Shown here: positions 1 to 8,254 of the stretch, piece after piece
Layout: every line of letters begins with the position of its first letter
Numbering within the stretch: position 1 is the stretch's first letter
NCBI RefSeq assembly: GCF_000215955.2
Contig: NZ_AFNV02000022.1
Location: forward strand, 1-64,000
From: Salinisphaera shabanensis E1L3A
Lineage (GTDB): Bacteria > Pseudomonadota > Gammaproteobacteria > Nevskiales > Salinisphaeraceae
Direction: 5' to 3'
Length of the DNA stretch: 64,000 nt
Translations under genes and position numbers: made by a program
The notes under the pieces: model-generated
Told to the model about the DNA's origin: nothing
What the model saw: the letters and a program-made list of their open reading frames with translations, nothing else
The model's database searches: none

Positions 1-127
1 ACCTACTGAAAGATCACATCTAGAGCAGCTTTCGAGAGCATACCAACTCGCTTACTGGAAGCCATCTACCATCAGCGCGACGTTTCAACACGCGTCTTAG
101 TTACGAACCCTAAAGTCGCGAAACGTC
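1..127. other. Left edge, no gene seen
   Basis: AT-richer than the bulk of the window. An in-frame TAG at 98-100 shows that the first gene cannot start further left. I see no promoter, repeat or RNA motif that I can defend. Confidence 0.4.
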
Positions 128-733
128 TTGGCGCAAAGCGCAAGGCTTAACCTCGACGCCCACAACGCCGTATTGATTTTAATGTCAATAAGACAGACAA
201 TACAGACATGCTTAGATCACGATCAGCTTTATTCGGTCGACCCAATCCTACCGAAGCCTCTATCTGGACCCCAGAGACGGTTCTATGCCACACCCGAGGT
301 ATTTCGTGAACTGCATCCGGACACATGCCGAGACCTCGAGCGTAGCAATGCCGGTCAGCTCCGAGCGTTCATCTCAAACTTTACGCTAGGCCAACGAGTT
401 ACCGTAGGTAGCGGAAAGGATACATCAGTAGATGTAAAGATACTGGATCCTTGGGATAATGAAGTTTGGGAATTCAGAAAGAGAGAAACCCCAAGTACAC
501 GTGTATTCGGTCGGTTTGCCGATCGTAACGTTTTTATTGCGACTAACATGAGACTTTCGTCAGAGTTATTCGACAACATATGGCACAGAGCCGACGGCAG
601 GCAAGTTAAACGAGAATGGATTGCGGAAATTAGGCGATGCACATCAACATGGCGCCAACTTTTTCCATCTTACGAGCCAATAACAGGAGGGCGCTTAAAT
701 GACTACCTCTCTAGGGCAATTGATAAACGCTAA
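128..733 (+). CDS. Putative RelE/HigB-like toxin of a TA-like pair
   Basis: This encodes a 201-residue basic protein. The middle (about residues 110-140: VWEFRKR, then RVFGRFADRNVFIAT) has the 'W-E-(L/F)-R ... R-V-F-G-R-F ... V-F-I-A' pattern of RelE/ParE and phage Gp49-like toxins, whose family role is ribosome-dependent mRNA cleavage. The protein is longer than typical members (about 90-130 residues), so the N-terminal 100 residues are unexplained. The listed start is TTG at 128; an ATG at 182 would give 183 residues, and neither has a good ribosome binding site. The gene overlaps the next, HTH-coding gene by 35 nt, which is the toxin-first order of higBA. Codon use is AT-richer than downstream genes, suggesting transfer. 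The toxin assignment is inference. Confidence 0.5.
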   Translation: MAQSARLNLDAHNAVLILMSIRQTIQTCLDHDQLYSVDPILPKPLSGPQRRFYATPEVFRELHPDTCRDLERSNAGQLRAFISNFTLGQRVTVGSGKDTSVDVKILDPWDNEVWEFRKRETPSTRVFGRFADRNVFIATNMRLSSELFDNIWHRADGRQVKREWIAEIRRCTSTWRQLFPSYEPITGGRLNDYLSRAIDKR

Positions 734-1175
734 TTGTGTCGACACGTTGGATAGCTTTAGCCTCGCCTACCTTAAGGAGAGCTTTAGAGGCGATCTGAAC
801 GACCAATTATTGGAGTTGTTAGAAAGAAGTGACCTAACTAAAGCAGATGTTGCTAGAAGACTTGGCAAGCGACCAGAGCAAATAACACGCTGGCTGTCAG
901 CGCCGTGTAACTTGGAATCGGATACTATTGTAGAACTAGCGGCAGCTTTTGGTCGGCTTCCGCGGCTAGTTTTTGAAAGCATCAATTCTCGTAGCCAGCG
1001 TGCAAAAATTTTAGAATACGAAGATGATAAATTTGTTTTATTTTTTCAGTCTGCTGAGATTCCAATTTCAACTAACTCTAGCGGTCGAGCACGACAATTA
1101 AAATCAAGAAAGAACACTTCTTCGCACATTACAGATCAGTACTATTTTGATAATAGTCTGACAAACTTTGTATAA
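699..1175 (+). CDS. XRE-type HTH protein, putative antitoxin
   Basis: This encodes a 158-residue protein. Residues about 34-75 form a Cro/C1 helix-turn-helix (LLERSDLTKADVARRLGKRP, then QITRWLS), a DNA-binding fold. The start is fixed by a strong GGAGGG Shine-Dalgarno at 687-692, inside the end of the preceding gene, so the two genes are translationally coupled. The C-terminal half is polar, lysine/asparagine-rich and unassigned. The position downstream of a RelE/HigB-like protein suggests an antitoxin and autorepressor of the higA type. A phage-type regulator with no toxin partner is the alternative. Confidence 0.6.
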   Translation: MTTSLGQLINANCVDTLDSFSLAYLKESFRGDLNDQLLELLERSDLTKADVARRLGKRPEQITRWLSAPCNLESDTIVELAAAFGRLPRLVFESINSRSQRAKILEYEDDKFVLFFQSAEIPISTNSSGRARQLKSRKNTSSHITDQYYFDNSLTNFV

Positions 1176-1192
1176 TTTACCGGAGTTTTACA

Positions 1193-1450
1193 ATGGCAAA
1201 AGCTCCTGAAAGCTATTCTTTCAACCCTTTTGAAATTTTAACGCTGATGGTCAAAGAAGCTGACATTCACGAAGGCAAGTGGATGTTAAAACTAGATTTT
1301 GACGTCAAAGGCGGGAATTTCGCAATTGAAGGCGAAGACCCCACACCTGGCACAGTAGTAATGGTCAAGAGCTTAACTCTGGCCCGGGATGATGACGATT
1401 CTGATGCGCCGTTGAGCGTTGACGCCGCCGAAATTAACCCACGTAGCTAA
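1193..1450 (+). CDS. Small hypothetical acidic protein
   Basis: This encodes 85 residues, strongly acidic at the C-terminus (DDDDSD near residues 66-71). The first 60 residues alternate hydrophobic and charged positions and look beta-rich. The start is supported by CGGAG about 9 nt upstream. It lies 17 nt after the HTH gene and shares its AT-rich composition, so all three are probably one transcript and one transferred block. I do not recognise a family. It has no signal peptide or membrane segment. Confidence 0.55.
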   Translation: MAKAPESYSFNPFEILTLMVKEADIHEGKWMLKLDFDVKGGNFAIEGEDPTPGTVVMVKSLTLARDDDDSDAPLSVDAAEINPRS

Positions 1451-1477
1451 AAGTAAGTCTATTCTCCAGCCTGCGCA

Positions 1478-1560
1478 CATATCGGGATATCCGGGTACAG
1501 TACATTTAATTCCTGACCGCCAAGGCGGTTAGACGTTGCCAATCGTTCAATCCCGATATG
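1478..1560. repeat. 11-bp inverted repeat with internal hairpin at island edge
   Basis: CATATCGGGAT (1478-1488) and ATCCCGATATG (1550-1560) are perfect inverted arms 61 bp apart. Between them is a hairpin ACCGCC-AA-GGCGGT (1516-1529). The right arm lies within the last codons and stop of the lactonase-like gene. It may be a bidirectional terminator or a boundary structure of the AT-rich block; no T-run follows either arm. Confidence 0.45.
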
Positions 1561-2328
1561 CCGGAAAAGCTGGCAAGCTCCGAAAGAAGTCGAAGTCGTG
1601 GTTGGGCCAGAGCTCGGCGTTCTCGGTTGTGCCCATCTGCTTGATACGACGGATGCTGGCCAGGGCTTCGGCTTCGCGATCCTGCCAGCAGTAGCCGGGG
1701 GCGATTTCGTCGGCGAGGTTTTCGGTGAGGTCGGCGGCGTCGCCGCATAGAATCACCGGCGGGCCCTTGGGCAGTTCGATGAACAGCGACATATGGCCGG
1801 CGGTGTGCCCTGGCGTTTCGAAGGCATGCACACCGGGGGCCACATCGTAATCGCCGTGCTGGATTTTCCAGCGATCGCGATCGGTGATCTCGTCTTCGAA
1901 GATACCACTGACTTCGCCGGTATCGGCGGCCGCGACTTCGGCGTGATGAATATGCACATCGCAGCCGGGCACATCGCACAGCCCGCCGGCGTGGTCGAAA
2001 TGCAGATGGCTTAAAAACACCAGATCGATATCGGCCACGGTCAGGCCCAGCGCTTGGAGATAGTGCGGGATGCGCTGGGTCTGCGACATCTGGGGCACCT
2101 CAAACGTCGGGTGCATGGGCTCGAGATATTGCTCTCGCAGTTCGGGCGTGGCGATCTTGTGATAATCGCAGCCACATCGAAGAGAATGCGCCCGTTCGGC
2201 GTTTCGATCAGATACGCCAGAATCGGCGCGTCGATATACACGCCGTGGCCGCGATTACGCGTGGAAACGGTTTTTTCGTAGCGGTGCGTGGCAGTCAGTA
2301 ATACACGAATGGAGTGGGCACAGGCCAT
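1547..2328 (-). pseudogene. N-acyl-homoserine-lactonase-like metallo-beta-lactamase protein, frameshifted
   Basis: This is an MBL-fold hydrolase of the AHL lactonase type. The N-terminal part (start ATG at 2328) reads to ...GRILFDV in one frame. The rest, DYHKIATPEL onward through the zinc motif SHLHFDHAG, the ligand His of PGHTAGH, the Asp of LCGDAAD and the His of PNHDFDF, is in another frame. Adding one G at the GG of 2172-2173 (CC on the plus strand) joins them as FDVGCDYHKIA, which fits the family. All metal ligands are intact, so this is either a recent frameshift or a base error. It lies 140 bp downstream of the Nit1C operon, possibly co-transcribed. The ribosome binding site at 2328 is weak. 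Confidence 0.7.
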
Positions 2329-2467
2329 AGGTTTTTTCGCCGCGTGGGTATGCCGACCATAATGCAGCGAGCGTGCCGTTTTGCGCTGCTGATATTCGAC
2401 CGGTCGGGCCGCGGTGGGCGCGAACGGCGGCCCGGCGTATCCAGGCTCGCCGTATTTTTTTGGCGCG

Positions 2468-3772
2468 TCAAGAGCCGGTACGCGCGATCGCCGGCTCGGC
2501 ATGCATCGCGGCGATCTGATCGACCACATAGGCGGCATCCGCGCCCACCGCTGCGAAACGACCCGACCCCCAGGTGTTGAGCCAGGGCAGGCCGAGAAAA
2601 TACAGGCCGTCGACCGGGCTCACGCCGTGCCGATGCACAGGCTCGCCGCGGCCGTCGAACACGGGCGCTTCGACCCAGGAGAAGTCGCCGGCAAAGCCGG
2701 TCGCCCAGACGACGGTTGTGATCGCGCTGTCCTGCAGATTCAGCATGTCCGGCTCGAACGGCGGCTGCCAGACCGGCTGGTATGGCTCGGCTGCGGGCGC
2801 ATCGATGCCGTGCTCGGCGATATAGGCATCGATGCTGTCGCGGATCTTGCAGTAGGTGGCATCGGCACTGTCGAGGTTTTCGGCCAGGTTCGCTTCGAAA
2901 CGCAGCTGCCCGTCGGGCTCGATCGTGGCAACACGGCCGTACAGCTGCATGCCTTCCAGCGCAAAGGCGCGTAGATCGATCTCGTGGCCGCCGTCGCGCC
3001 CGGTCATGTAGTGATTGGCCTTGTGGCGTAATTTGTATTCGGAATCGGGGTGTTGTGCCACGGTGACATCGTAGGTGCCCATGCGTTCGAGCCAGTCCAC
3101 CGAATCCCGGCCGCGATACACCCGCGGCGCACGCGGCGCGCTACCGACACTCAAATGCACACTTCGCCCGGCCAGATGCAGATCTTCGGCGATCTGACAG
3201 CCGGATTGACCCGTGCCCACGACCATCACCTCGCCGGGGGCAAGTTGCTCTGGGTTGCGATAGTCGACCGAATGCAGTTGGTCGATATGCGCCGGCAGGC
3301 GCTCGGCGATACGCGGCACCCTGGGTACGTGATAGCCGTTGACGGCAAGCACGACCTGATCGGCGCTGGCGGTGCCGGCTGTGGTTTCGACCACGAAACC
3401 GCCGTGTTCGTTGCCACTCAAACGGGTGACGGTGACACCTTCGCGTAGCGGCGCATCGACGAATTCCGCATAACGTTCGAGATAGGCCACGATCTCGTCT
3501 TTGGGCATGAACCCGTCCGGGTCATCGCCGTCGTAGCCGAAACCGGGCAGCCGGCATTGCCAGTTGGGTGTGACCAGGCAGAAGCTGTCCCAGCGCTTGT
3601 CGCGCCAGGCGTGACCGACCCGATGCTTCTCCAGCACGATGTGGTCGATATCGGCCTGCTGAAGCCAGTAGCTTGCCGACAGCCCCGCCTGGCCGCCGCC
3701 GATCACCACCACCGGCCAGTGACGGCCGATATCCGGGCCATCGATCATGGCACGACGCATGAAACGGCTCAT
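2468..3772 (-). CDS. nitH: Nit1C flavin-dependent oxidoreductase (MSMEG_0569 family)
   Basis: This encodes 434 residues of a two-dinucleotide-binding flavoprotein. The FAD Rossmann motif GGGQAG is at residues 25-30 and a second, NAD(P)H-type GTGQSG at 186-191, the layout of flavin monooxygenases. A C-terminal VVWATGFAGD segment matches the ATG-type motif before the FAD site. No signal peptide or membrane span is visible, so it should be cytoplasmic. It is the last intact gene of the Nit1C operon and overlaps the stop of nitG by 4 nt. The cluster is known from work on nitrile and cyanide assimilation; the specific substrate of this enzyme is not established, and an oxidation step in cyanide handling is inference. 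Confidence 0.85.
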   Translation of the reverse strand: MSRFMRRAMIDGPDIGRHWPVVVIGGGQAGLSASYWLQQADIDHIVLEKHRVGHAWRDKRWDSFCLVTPNWQCRLPGFGYDGDDPDGFMPKDEIVAYLERYAEFVDAPLREGVTVTRLSGNEHGGFVVETTAGTASADQVVLAVNGYHVPRVPRIAERLPAHIDQLHSVDYRNPEQLAPGEVMVVGTGQSGCQIAEDLHLAGRSVHLSVGSAPRAPRVYRGRDSVDWLERMGTYDVTVAQHPDSEYKLRHKANHYMTGRDGGHEIDLRAFALEGMQLYGRVATIEPDGQLRFEANLAENLDSADATYCKIRDSIDAYIAEHGIDAPAAEPYQPVWQPPFEPDMLNLQDSAITTVVWATGFAGDFSWVEAPVFDGRGEPVHRHGVSPVDGLYFLGLPWLNTWGSGRFAAVGADAAYVVDQIAAMHAEPAIARTGS

Positions 3773-4050
3773 CGTTCGAACCCCTCGACGGTGACCGTGG
3801 CATCGCTTGCAAACGCCTGCGCGGTGCGCTCGATGGCCACCAGCTGTTCGGCCGAGGCGCTGCAGGCATAGCCGTATTTCGCGCGTACCCGTTCGCCGGC
3901 GTGCGTGAGTGCCGTGCGCGCGATACGCACGAACTCCGGCACCGCGTAACGCGTGCCGGGCTCGAAGAATTGGGTAATCGTGCTCGACGGCGAATAACAG
4001 CGCATACGGCGATCGTCCGGCCAGCGCACGTTGAACCAGGTTTCAGGCAT
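3769..4050 (-). CDS. nitG: Nit1C small conserved protein (MSMEG_0570 family)
   Basis: This encodes 93 residues starting at ATG 4050 (MPETWFNVRWPDD). The W-x-D near the N-terminus, the GTRYAVPEFV block and the position between the AIR-synthase-like gene and the flavoprotein match the small 'nitrogen starvation response' family found only in Nit1C clusters. The start lies 8 nt inside the end of nitF and the stop overlaps nitH by 4 nt, so translation is coupled throughout. Its biochemical role is unknown. A longer reading upstream in the same frame is a shadow of nitF. Confidence 0.8.
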   Translation of the reverse strand: MPETWFNVRWPDDRRMRCYSPSSTITQFFEPGTRYAVPEFVRIARTALTHAGERVRAKYGYACSASAEQLVAIERTAQAFASDATVTVEGFER

Positions 4051-5041
4051 GAAATGACTCCGGCATATGACTCGCCTGCGCAGCGCAAGCGATATAGGGA
4101 TCGGTTTGAAAATTGCGGATCTCGCGCTCGGCGGCGCCGACTCGCAGGCGCAGTCGCTGGCTGTCGTCACAGCGACCAATGGCGGCACAGGCGATATCGC
4201 GGGCCGCGAACCGTTTGCTGACGGCCTCGACATCAGCCGGCGCAACCGCCAGCAGGAAGCCGAAGCTGGGAAAGGTTTCGCACAGCCAACGCGCCGGGTC
4301 GGCGTCCGCAGGGCATGGCACCGCATCGATATCGATCACCGCCCCCACCTGCGACGATTCGGCCAGCATCATGGCCGTGCCGACGACACCGGCCATGCTG
4401 ATGTCCTTGGCCGCGCGACACAGGCCGTCTTCGGCAATCGCCGGCAGAATGTCGATATCCGCACGCAACCGCGCGGCGGGCGCATCGGTGCTGGCATCCC
4501 AGTTCGACAGCGGTTCGCGATAGCGCCCGCGCAGATCGATCGCGGCGATGAGCACGTCGTCGAGCCGTGCATCGAAGCTGGTGAGCAGCCGCCTGGCGCG
4601 CCCGAGAATGGCAACCGAGAGTTGTTCGCCGTCGCTATGCGCGTTGCTGTGGCCCCCGACGATCGGCAAGCCGTAGGCCTGCGCGGCGGCGGTCATGCCG
4701 TCGATGATCGGGCCCATATGATCCACGTCGCGGCTCCAGACCGCATCGACCACGGCCGTGGCGCGCCCGCCCATCGCCGCGATATCGCTGATATTGACCA
4801 TCACGCCGCAATAGCCGGCAAACCAGGGCATGCGGGTAACGAAGCGGTTCACGAACCCTTCAATCGCGAACAGCAGCCAGCCGTCGCCATCCGGGATGGC
4901 CGCGCAATCGTCGCCGACGCGGATCGCGCCGTTGGCCGGTTCCGCACCGCGCAGCCGGTGCATGACGGCAGCAATATCCGTCTTGCCGGTAATACCTTCA
5001 GCCGTCAGTGCCCGGTCGGCCACGGCGTCGAGCCGGCTCAT
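4043..5041 (-). CDS. nitF: Nit1C AIR-synthase-like protein (sll0787 family)
   Basis: This encodes 332 residues from ATG 5041 (MSRLDAVADRAL). It has the PurM/SelD/ThiL-like architecture: GDDCAAIPDGDGWLLFAIEG (nucleotide and metal site), NISDIAAMGGRATAVV, and the C-terminal domain with DISMAGVVGTAMML. PurM-fold enzymes use ATP to activate a substrate oxygen or phosphorylate it; the substrate here is unknown. The chosen start overlaps the preceding stop as ATGA (5038-5041), which is preferred to an ATG 33 nt upstream. It is an obligate member of Nit1C, between the acetyltransferase and the small nitG gene. Confidence 0.85.
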   Translation of the reverse strand: MSRLDAVADRALTAEGITGKTDIAAVMHRLRGAEPANGAIRVGDDCAAIPDGDGWLLFAIEGFVNRFVTRMPWFAGYCGVMVNISDIAAMGGRATAVVDAVWSRDVDHMGPIIDGMTAAAQAYGLPIVGGHSNAHSDGEQLSVAILGRARRLLTSFDARLDDVLIAAIDLRGRYREPLSNWDASTDAPAARLRADIDILPAIAEDGLCRAAKDISMAGVVGTAMMLAESSQVGAVIDIDAVPCPADADPARWLCETFPSFGFLLAVAPADVEAVSKRFAARDIACAAIGRCDDSQRLRLRVGAAEREIRNFQTDPYIACAAQASHMPESFHA

Positions 5042-5592
5042 GCGGCGGCCCGCCGCGGGGCTATGACCGCACACTCGCCCGGCGCACAGGGCGGGTAATA
5101 GGCCAGATCGGCCTCCATCAAGGCATGCGGCATGCCGCAGACGCTTATCGGCTCAAGCGTTTGCCAGTGCAGCAATTCGAAAAACGCCACGTTGGCCATC
5201 TGGACGGTGGCAATGAACCGGGTACAGCCGCGTGCGTGGGCGCTGCCGACCGCCACCCGAATGAGTTCGCGACCGAGACCGGCCATGCGCCGATAGCCGC
5301 GCGCGACCGCCAGGCGCGAACCGCGCCAGAGGCCGTCGCACTCGGCATGAATACGTACCGTGCCCACGACCTGCTCGGCCATGCCGGCATTCCATGACAT
5401 GGCCACGATCGGAATCGCGATGGCGTCGATGGCATCTCGATCGGTCTCGACGAACAGGTTCTGCTCGTCACAAAACACCTGTTTGCGTAGCCGCTGGGCT
5501 GCGCGGACTTCCCAGGCCCGATCGGCGAGCTTCACGCTATACGCAGCGGGCACGAACGCCGTGACCTTGTAATTGTCGCCGTCGAGCAGCAT
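5038..5592 (-). CDS. nitE: Nit1C GNAT-family N-acetyltransferase (MSMEG_0567 family)
   Basis: This encodes 184 residues with a GNAT fold: the segment GTVRIHAECDGLWRGSRLAV, then the acetyl-CoA loop RRMAGLGRELIRVAV (R-x-x-G-x-G/L-type), and a conserved ATVQMANVAFFELLHW stretch. The N-terminal RLRKQVFCDEQNLF resembles autoinducer-synthase-like acetyltransferases. The start ATG shares its A with the TGA of nitD (TGATG), and the end overlaps nitF by 4 nt. It probably transfers an acyl group to a small amine or amino intermediate of the nitrile/cyanide pathway; this is inference from the fold and operon. Confidence 0.85.
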   Translation of the reverse strand: MLLDGDNYKVTAFVPAAYSVKLADRAWEVRAAQRLRKQVFCDEQNLFVETDRDAIDAIAIPIVAMSWNAGMAEQVVGTVRIHAECDGLWRGSRLAVARGYRRMAGLGRELIRVAVGSAHARGCTRFIATVQMANVAFFELLHWQTLEPISVCGMPHALMEADLAYYPPCAPGECAVIAPRRAAA

Positions 5593-6698
5593 CAGGCAGT
5601 CTCGGCGCTGCGCTCGTAGGCGGACAACGAGGAACAGGCACCGCAGCGCCCGCAGCCGGCCTTGATATCGGCCGAGCGCATGCCGGCGTCCACGAGCATT
5701 TCCCCGATCGGTTCGAGCAGCGATTGCATGAACGCAGCACTCGGGGCGTCGTGATTTTCCAGCGGTGTGCCGGTGATCGGCACAAACGGCACGACAAACG
5801 GATACACGCCGCGCGCAATGAGTTTACGGCTCATGTCGATAATCGCTTCGCGCGTATCGCCCAGCCCGGCGAGGATATAGGTGGACACCTGGCCTCGCCC
5901 AAAGACCGCCACGGCTTGCTCGAAAGCTTTCAGATAGGCATCGGGCGTGACTTCGGCCTTGCCGGGCATGATGCGGGCGCGCACCTCGGGGGTGACCGCT
6001 TCCAGATGCATGCCCAGCGAATCCACCCCGGCTGCCTTGAGCCGCTCGAACCAGACCGGGTCGTCCGGCGGCTCGCATTGGGCCTGAATGGGCAGGTCCA
6101 CCGCCTGGCGTACCGCCGCGGCCGATTCGCACAACACCGCAGCCCCGCGATCGGTGAAATTGGGCGTGCCGGTGGTCATGACCATATGCGTCACGCCGTC
6201 CAGCTCGACCGCGGCCTGCGCCACTTCGGCCAGCTGGGCCGGCGTCTTGCGATTGATCGTGCGCCCCTCGGCCAGCGATTGACCGATGGCACAGAACTGG
6301 CACGAGGTGGCACGTCGGCCATAACGCACGCAGGTCTGAAAGACGGTGGTCGCCAGCACATCGCTCGAATGCAGCTGGGCGATCTTCCAATACGGAATGC
6401 CGTCAGCCGTTTGCCGGCCGTAGAAACGCGGCTGCTTGGCAAACCCGATGGTCGTAACCGGCTTGCCGTGACGGGTAAGCCGGCCCTGGCCATCGGTCGC
6501 AAACGGCGAGCGTTTCGAATGGCCGGTATGCACGGGCACCATCACGGTCTGGCCGTCGACGGTGACTGCCTTGTGATCCGAGGGCCCGGCGCCGCCGCGA
6601 CGGCTGGGCGCGCCCTGGTGCCGGGCCTGGGACGGGTCAGCCAGTCGAAGACCGAGCGATTGCATCTCGGTAAGCAGCATACGGCTCGGGTTCGCCAT
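5592..6698 (-). CDS. nitD: Nit1C radical SAM protein (MSMEG_0568 family)
   Basis: This encodes 368 residues from ATG 6698 ([16 protein letters not shown]). The cluster cysteines are C123, C133 and C136, i.e. C-x9-C-x2-C, in place of the usual C-x3-C-x2-C. A further C-x2-C-x2-C (C349, C352, C355) at the C-terminus may hold an auxiliary iron-sulphur cluster. A TIM-barrel-like body with [12 protein letters not shown] and [14 protein letters not shown] follows. The start lies inside the 3' end of nitC (62-nt overlap), and the stop forms TGATG with nitE. It is the presumed catalytic core for the unusual chemistry of Nit1C, but its reaction is not known to me. Confidence 0.88.
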   Translation of the reverse strand: MANPSRMLLTEMQSLGLRLADPSQARHQGAPSRRGGAGPSDHKAVTVDGQTVMVPVHTGHSKRSPFATDGQGRLTRHGKPVTTIGFAKQPRFYGRQTADGIPYWKIAQLHSSDVLATTVFQTCVRYGRRATSCQFCAIGQSLAEGRTINRKTPAQLAEVAQAAVELDGVTHMVMTTGTPNFTDRGAAVLCESAAAVRQAVDLPIQAQCEPPDDPVWFERLKAAGVDSLGMHLEAVTPEVRARIMPGKAEVTPDAYLKAFEQAVAVFGRGQVSTYILAGLGDTREAIIDMSRKLIARGVYPFVVPFVPITGTPLENHDAPSAAFMQSLLEPIGEMLVDAGMRSADIKAGCGRCGACSSLSAYERSAETA

Positions 6699-7674
6699 GA
6701 TCGGGTTCCTCGAATTCGGATACGGCACCGACGCCAGGTGCGGCGTCGGCGTGCTGCGCCGCATGACTGCGGCGGTCGATACGCAGCGACAACAGTTCCG
6801 GGCGGGCGTAGTGGCCCACGGAATCCATCATTCGCTTGCGCTTGGTGATCAGCGACAGATCGATGTCGGCCACCAGCCGGCCCGGGCCGTCAAGCAGCGG
6901 CGCTACGACATGCGAGCCATCCGGGGCGATGATCGCGGTATAGCAACCGCCGAACAGGCCTTTCTGTAGCGCGGGGTCCTCGGTCACGCTGGCGACCTGA
7001 TCCGCGTCCAGCCAGGCCGTGGCATTGACCACGAAACAGCCGGATTCGAGCGCGTGGTGGCGCAACGTGACTTCCTGCTGTTCGGCAAAGATCGGCCCCA
7101 CCAGCGAGCCCGGAAACTGGCTGCAATGGATCTGCTCGTGATCGGCCATGAGCGCATACCGAGCCAACGGGTTGTAGTGTTCCCAGCACGCCAGCGCGCC
7201 GACACGCCCGACGGCGGTATCCACGGCATGCAGCCCGGACCCGTCGCCCTGCCCCCAGACCATGCGCTCGTGATAGGTGGGTGTGATCTTGCGGCGCTTG
7301 AGGGCGATCTCGCCGTTGCCGTCGAACACCAACTGGCAGTTGTAGAGCGTGCCGTGGTCGCGTTCGTTAACGCCCAGCACCACAACGATCTCGTGGGTGC
7401 GGGCAGCCGCGGCCACCGCGTCGGTGACCGGGCCGGGCACAGTCGGCGAATGGTCATAGAGCGCTCTATGACGCGCGCCCATGTCCATCGGCGCCATCAC
7501 GAACGACCAGTACGGGTAGTAAGGCACCGCCGTCTCGGGAAAGACCACCAGCTGTGCCCCGTCGGCCGCGGCCGCTGCAATTTCGTCGAGCACGCGCTCG
7601 ACGGTGCCGTCGGCGCTGTCGAGCACCGGCTGCAATTGAACGGCTGCGACCTTCACTATCTGTGACTGAGTCAT
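6637..7674 (-). CDS. nitC: Nitrilase of the Nit1C cluster
   Basis: This is a carbon-nitrogen hydrolase of about 345 residues from ATG 7674 ([16 protein letters not shown]). The catalytic triad is visible: E47 in [17 protein letters not shown]129 in [12 protein letters not shown], and C163 in [12 protein letters not shown], with the WGQGDGSGL loop between. Nitrilases hydrolyse nitriles to acids and ammonia; Nit1C nitrilases are linked to aliphatic nitriles such as cyanohydrins, which form from cyanide and keto acids. It follows nitB after 13 nt. Its C-terminal 20 codons overlap nitD out of frame. It should be a cytoplasmic homo-oligomer. Confidence 0.93.
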   Translation of the reverse strand: MTQSQIVKVAAVQLQPVLDSADGTVERVLDEIAAAAADGAQLVVFPETAVPYYPYWSFVMAPMDMGARHRALYDHSPTVPGPVTDAVAAAARTHEIVVVLGVNERDHGTLYNCQLVFDGNGEIALKRRKITPTYHERMVWGQGDGSGLHAVDTAVGRVGALACWEHYNPLARYALMADHEQIHCSQFPGSLVGPIFAEQQEVTLRHHALESGCFVVNATAWLDADQVASVTEDPALQKGLFGGCYTAIIAPDGSHVVAPLLDGPGRLVADIDLSLITKRKRMMDSVGHYARPELLSLRIDRRSHAAQHADAAPGVGAVSEFEEPDHGEPEPYAAYRDAIARSSTG

Positions 7675-7687
7675 CGTGACGTTCCGG

Positions 7688-8170
7688 CTACATCGTCCAG
7701 GTGGACACGACATAAGCGTTGTCGCGGCGCGCGATCAACTGGATATCGAGCACATCCAGCGGACTGATCGGCTGAATGCCTTCCACCAGTGCCGGTTCGC
7801 CGTGCCCGTAGAGCGCCTGCAGGGCAAAACGACAGGCATACACCTTGCCGCCTTCGTCCATGAACGCCTTGAGCTGATTTTCGTAGTTCTGATGGCCGGG
7901 AAAGGCTTCATCGCCAATGGTCGGAAAACCGCGTTGCACGCCCAGCGTCACGCCCGGTCCATAGAGCAGGATGGTCGTTTCGAAACCCTTGCGCAGCAGA
8001 CGCTTGGCCTGAAGCATATTGACCAGACCGATAGACCCCTCGAAGGCAACCGTATGGAAGGTCACCAAGGCTTTTTCACCGGCTTCGGCCTGAACGTCCT
8101 CGAAGACCTTGTCCTCGTAGTCGACGAAATAGTCGCCCTTCTGAACCTTGGCTGTCGTGACTTCTGGCAT
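7688..8170 (-). CDS. nitB: Nit1C first-gene protein (MSMEG_0572 family)
   Basis: This encodes 160 residues from ATG 8170 ([20 protein letters not shown]). The central part ([40 protein letters not shown]) has the alpha/beta layout of DsrE-like proteins, and the family is annotated as a nitrogen-starvation response protein. It is the first gene of the Nit1C operon, about 58 nt downstream of the start expected from the sigma-54 promoter at 8239-8254. Its function is unknown; sulphur-carrier-like or regulatory roles are possible. The assignment rests on sequence and perfect gene order. Confidence 0.85.
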   Translation of the reverse strand: MPEVTTAKVQKGDYFVDYEDKVFEDVQAEAGEKALVTFHTVAFEGSIGLVNMLQAKRLLRKGFETTILLYGPGVTLGVQRGFPTIGDEAFPGHQNYENQLKAFMDEGGKVYACRFALQALYGHGEPALVEGIQPISPLDVLDIQLIARRDNAYVVSTWTM

Positions 8171-8238
8171 CGCGTTGTCTCCAATCGTGGGTATGCGTGT
8201 CGGACACCGACGCACCGGCGCCGGTCAGGGACAACGGT

Positions 8239-8254
8239 TGCAACGCGCATGCCA
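8239..8254 (-). promoter_or_regulatory. Sigma-54 (-24/-12) promoter of the nit operon
   Basis: On the minus strand this reads TGGCATGCGCGTTGCA, with the invariant GG and GC separated by exactly 10 nt, matching the TGGCACG-N4-TTGCA consensus at nearly every position. A start near 8228 is expected, 58 nt before the nitB ATG. Sigma-54 control implies an enhancer-binding activator, which is not encoded in this window. Confidence 0.8.

Noticed and set aside
1440-1540. Integron attC site after the AT-rich block
   Set aside because: GTTAGAC (1528-1534) fits the R' core GTTRRRY, but no RYYYAAC partner occurs upstream within a usable distance and no integrase is nearby.
4067-5098. 343-residue plus-strand frame opposite the AIR-synthase-like gene
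   Set aside because: It is a shadow of high-GC codon bias: the minus strand carries a clear family protein with full motifs and operon overlaps.
5724-6848. 374-residue plus-strand frame opposite the radical SAM gene
   Set aside because: Arg/His-rich composition without domains, typical of antisense frames in GC-rich DNA.
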